Shown piece by piece: positions 63,296 to 64,000 of a DNA stretch of 64,000 nt. Origin of the DNA: a virus; IMG/VR virus record IMGVR_UViG_3300021364_001752, positions 16,456 to 80,455 of that record; one strand, given 5' to 3'. The position numbers and the translations under genes were made by a program. Under the pieces are notes generated by a model. The model did not search any database. It was not told where the DNA came from and worked only from the letters and a program-made list of their open reading frames with translations. Each line of letters starts with the position of its first letter. The first letter of the stretch is position 1.

Positions 63296-63496
63296 ATGTC
63301 AAAATATGGTCCAAAAGTTTATGCCAGTGATGTGATTAACACAAAGGGTCACTGGGCAGTAGGCACAATTTGGAACGCTGAGGGCAGTCGCGGCATATAT
63401 AATATCGAAATGGTTGACAAAGGATTTACATGCGATTGTCCTGCGTTCAAGAAATGCAAACACATCAAAGCGGTTGAGGAGAAGTTCATTGGCTAG
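63296..63496 (+). CDS. SWIM zinc-finger protein
   Basis: The product is 66 aa ending in FTCDCPAFKKCKHIKAVEE, the SWIM pattern C-x-C-x(n)-C-x-H. SWIM fingers bind DNA or proteins and are frequent in phages. It has a GTGAGGAG ribosome-binding site and overlaps the next TTG-start gene. Confidence 0.85.
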   Translation: MSKYGPKVYASDVINTKGHWAVGTIWNAEGSRGIYNIEMVDKGFTCDCPAFKKCKHIKAVEEKFIG

Positions 63497-64000
63497 ACGT
63501 CCAACAGCAAAACCAAAAAAGAAAACAGTAAGAGCAGTCCGTAGAGGCTCTGCTCGAATGCCTTTGATGCCAACTAAAATCACGTGGGAAGGTGCAAAGT
63601 ATTACACGCACTATGAGGTTGAGTCAAAGGAGTGGTTAAGTGTTATCAAAGACTACATTAAAAAGAATTATGATAAGAAGACTCTTAGTGCAATTAATAA
63701 GCTACCGGATTGGAAGGTCGGTGGGAAAAGCCATTGGACTTGCACGGCGTATCTTTTAGAACACAATCCAGAACTTGTTCCTGAGTCTTATTCTACTGGA
63801 TTTAAAAAATGGATCGACGAGCTTGCAGAAGAAGGTGCAAAGGTTGTTGAAGAAAAGAAAGCCGAAGAAAAAAGCAAAAAGAACGTTTATGTTCCAAGCA
63901 TCCAAGAACGCATTTCAGAACAAGCACAACTTGCTTGCGAAGAAGTTGAAGAATGGCTAGACGGCTTTGTAACTGACAAAAAGAAGTTTGATCCTAAAGG
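63489..64000 (+). CDS. Conserved phage protein, N-terminal part (TTG start; continues past window)
   Basis: The reading frame opens at the TTG overlapping the SWIM stop and runs to the window edge, giving 170 residues. A basic start (LARRPTAKPKKKTVRAVRRG) is followed by a folded region with WEGAKYYTHYEVESKEWLSV and an acidic, Lys/Glu-rich stretch. NVYVPSIQERISEQAQLACE begins what looks like the main domain. The highly basic start suggests DNA binding. The function is unknown to me. Confidence 0.7.
   Translation, partial: MARRPTAKPKKKTVRAVRRGSARMPLMPTKITWEGAKYYTHYEVESKEWLSVIKDYIKKNYDKKTLSAINKLPDWKVGGKSHWTCTAYLLEHNPELVPESYSTGFKKWIDELAEEGAKVVEEKKAEEKSKKNVYVPSIQERISEQAQLACEEVEEWLDGFVTDKKKFDPK

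Noticed and set aside
1-64000. CRISPR array, insertion sequence, attachment site or integrase
   Set aside because: I looked for evenly spaced direct repeats, transposase motifs and integrase motifs and saw none. The short protein-coding repeats at 11600 and in the curlin genes are not arrays.

Overview
The window looks like part of a T4-like (myovirus) phage genome from seawater, probably infecting an alphaproteobacterium such as SAR11 (Pelagibacterales). The sequence is AT-rich, and its genes are small, tightly packed and often overlap as ATGA or TTGA. Phage markers are the class Ia ribonucleotide reductase genes, a PAAR spike protein, long tail-fibre-like proteins, TAAATA-type late promoter motifs and a tRNA cluster with an HNH homing endonuclease. 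Host-type signals are a circularly permuted tmRNA, bS21, GMP reductase, pseudoazurin, a BMP-family solute-binding protein, heme oxygenase and a bilin reductase. The host assignment is an inference; the window holds no terminase, capsid or polymerase gene that would fix it.

Layout. 1-2.6 kb: nrdA end, nrdB, glutaredoxin. 2.6-6.5 kb: PAAR spike and tail proteins. 6.6-8.9 kb: small proteins, including a HAD phosphatase and a histone H1-like protein. 8.95-9.4 kb: permuted tmRNA with a small ORF in its intervening segment. 9.4-19.6 kb: BMP-type periplasmic protein, pseudoazurin, outer-membrane barrel, nuclease, SleB-like hydrolase, coiled-coil membrane protein, bS21 and GMP reductase. 19.6-23.3 kb: Hsp20, ClpS, heme oxygenase, bilin reductase and a radical SAM protein. 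23.4-25.2 kb: two putative capsid-packaged proteins. 25.3-31.7 kb: curli-type secretion module (CsgF, CsgG, two curlin-like proteins, FecR-domain protein, barrels). 31.7-35 kb: CHASE2 adenylate cyclase, lipase-like hydrolase and two membrane/coiled-coil proteins. 35-45.6 kb: early-type small genes under sigma70-like promoters, including IF-1, GIY-YIG and PD-(D/E)XK nucleases, TilS, ClpP and 2OG oxygenases. 45.6-48.1 kb (minus strand): amidinotransferase, 2OG oxygenase and aminotransferase-like protein. 48.2-49.7 kb: tRNA cluster. 49.7-53.8 kb: five more putative packaged proteins. 53.8-62.2 kb: glycosyltransferase-like protein, five radical SAM proteins and two SGNH-like proteins. 62.2-64 kb: metallophosphatase and small genes.

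How the parts may work together. Eight proteins start with a short peptide ending in (L/I)-x-E, the site cut by the T4 prohead protease in capsid-targeting sequences. They may be packaged in the head and injected: an ADP-ribosyltransferase-like protein, a PD-(D/E)XK nuclease, two nucleotidyltransferases, a ligase-fold protein, two murein hydrolases and a repeat protein. Translation and proteolysis appear to be redirected by IF-1, bS21, TilS, tRNAs, tmRNA, ClpS, ClpP and Hsp20. The least explained system is a set of radical SAM proteins, five of which share one N-terminal cysteine layout (C-x17-CC, then CxxC, then CxxxCxxC). They occur at two loci, each with a protein of an SGNH-like family (SIGCSHT motif).
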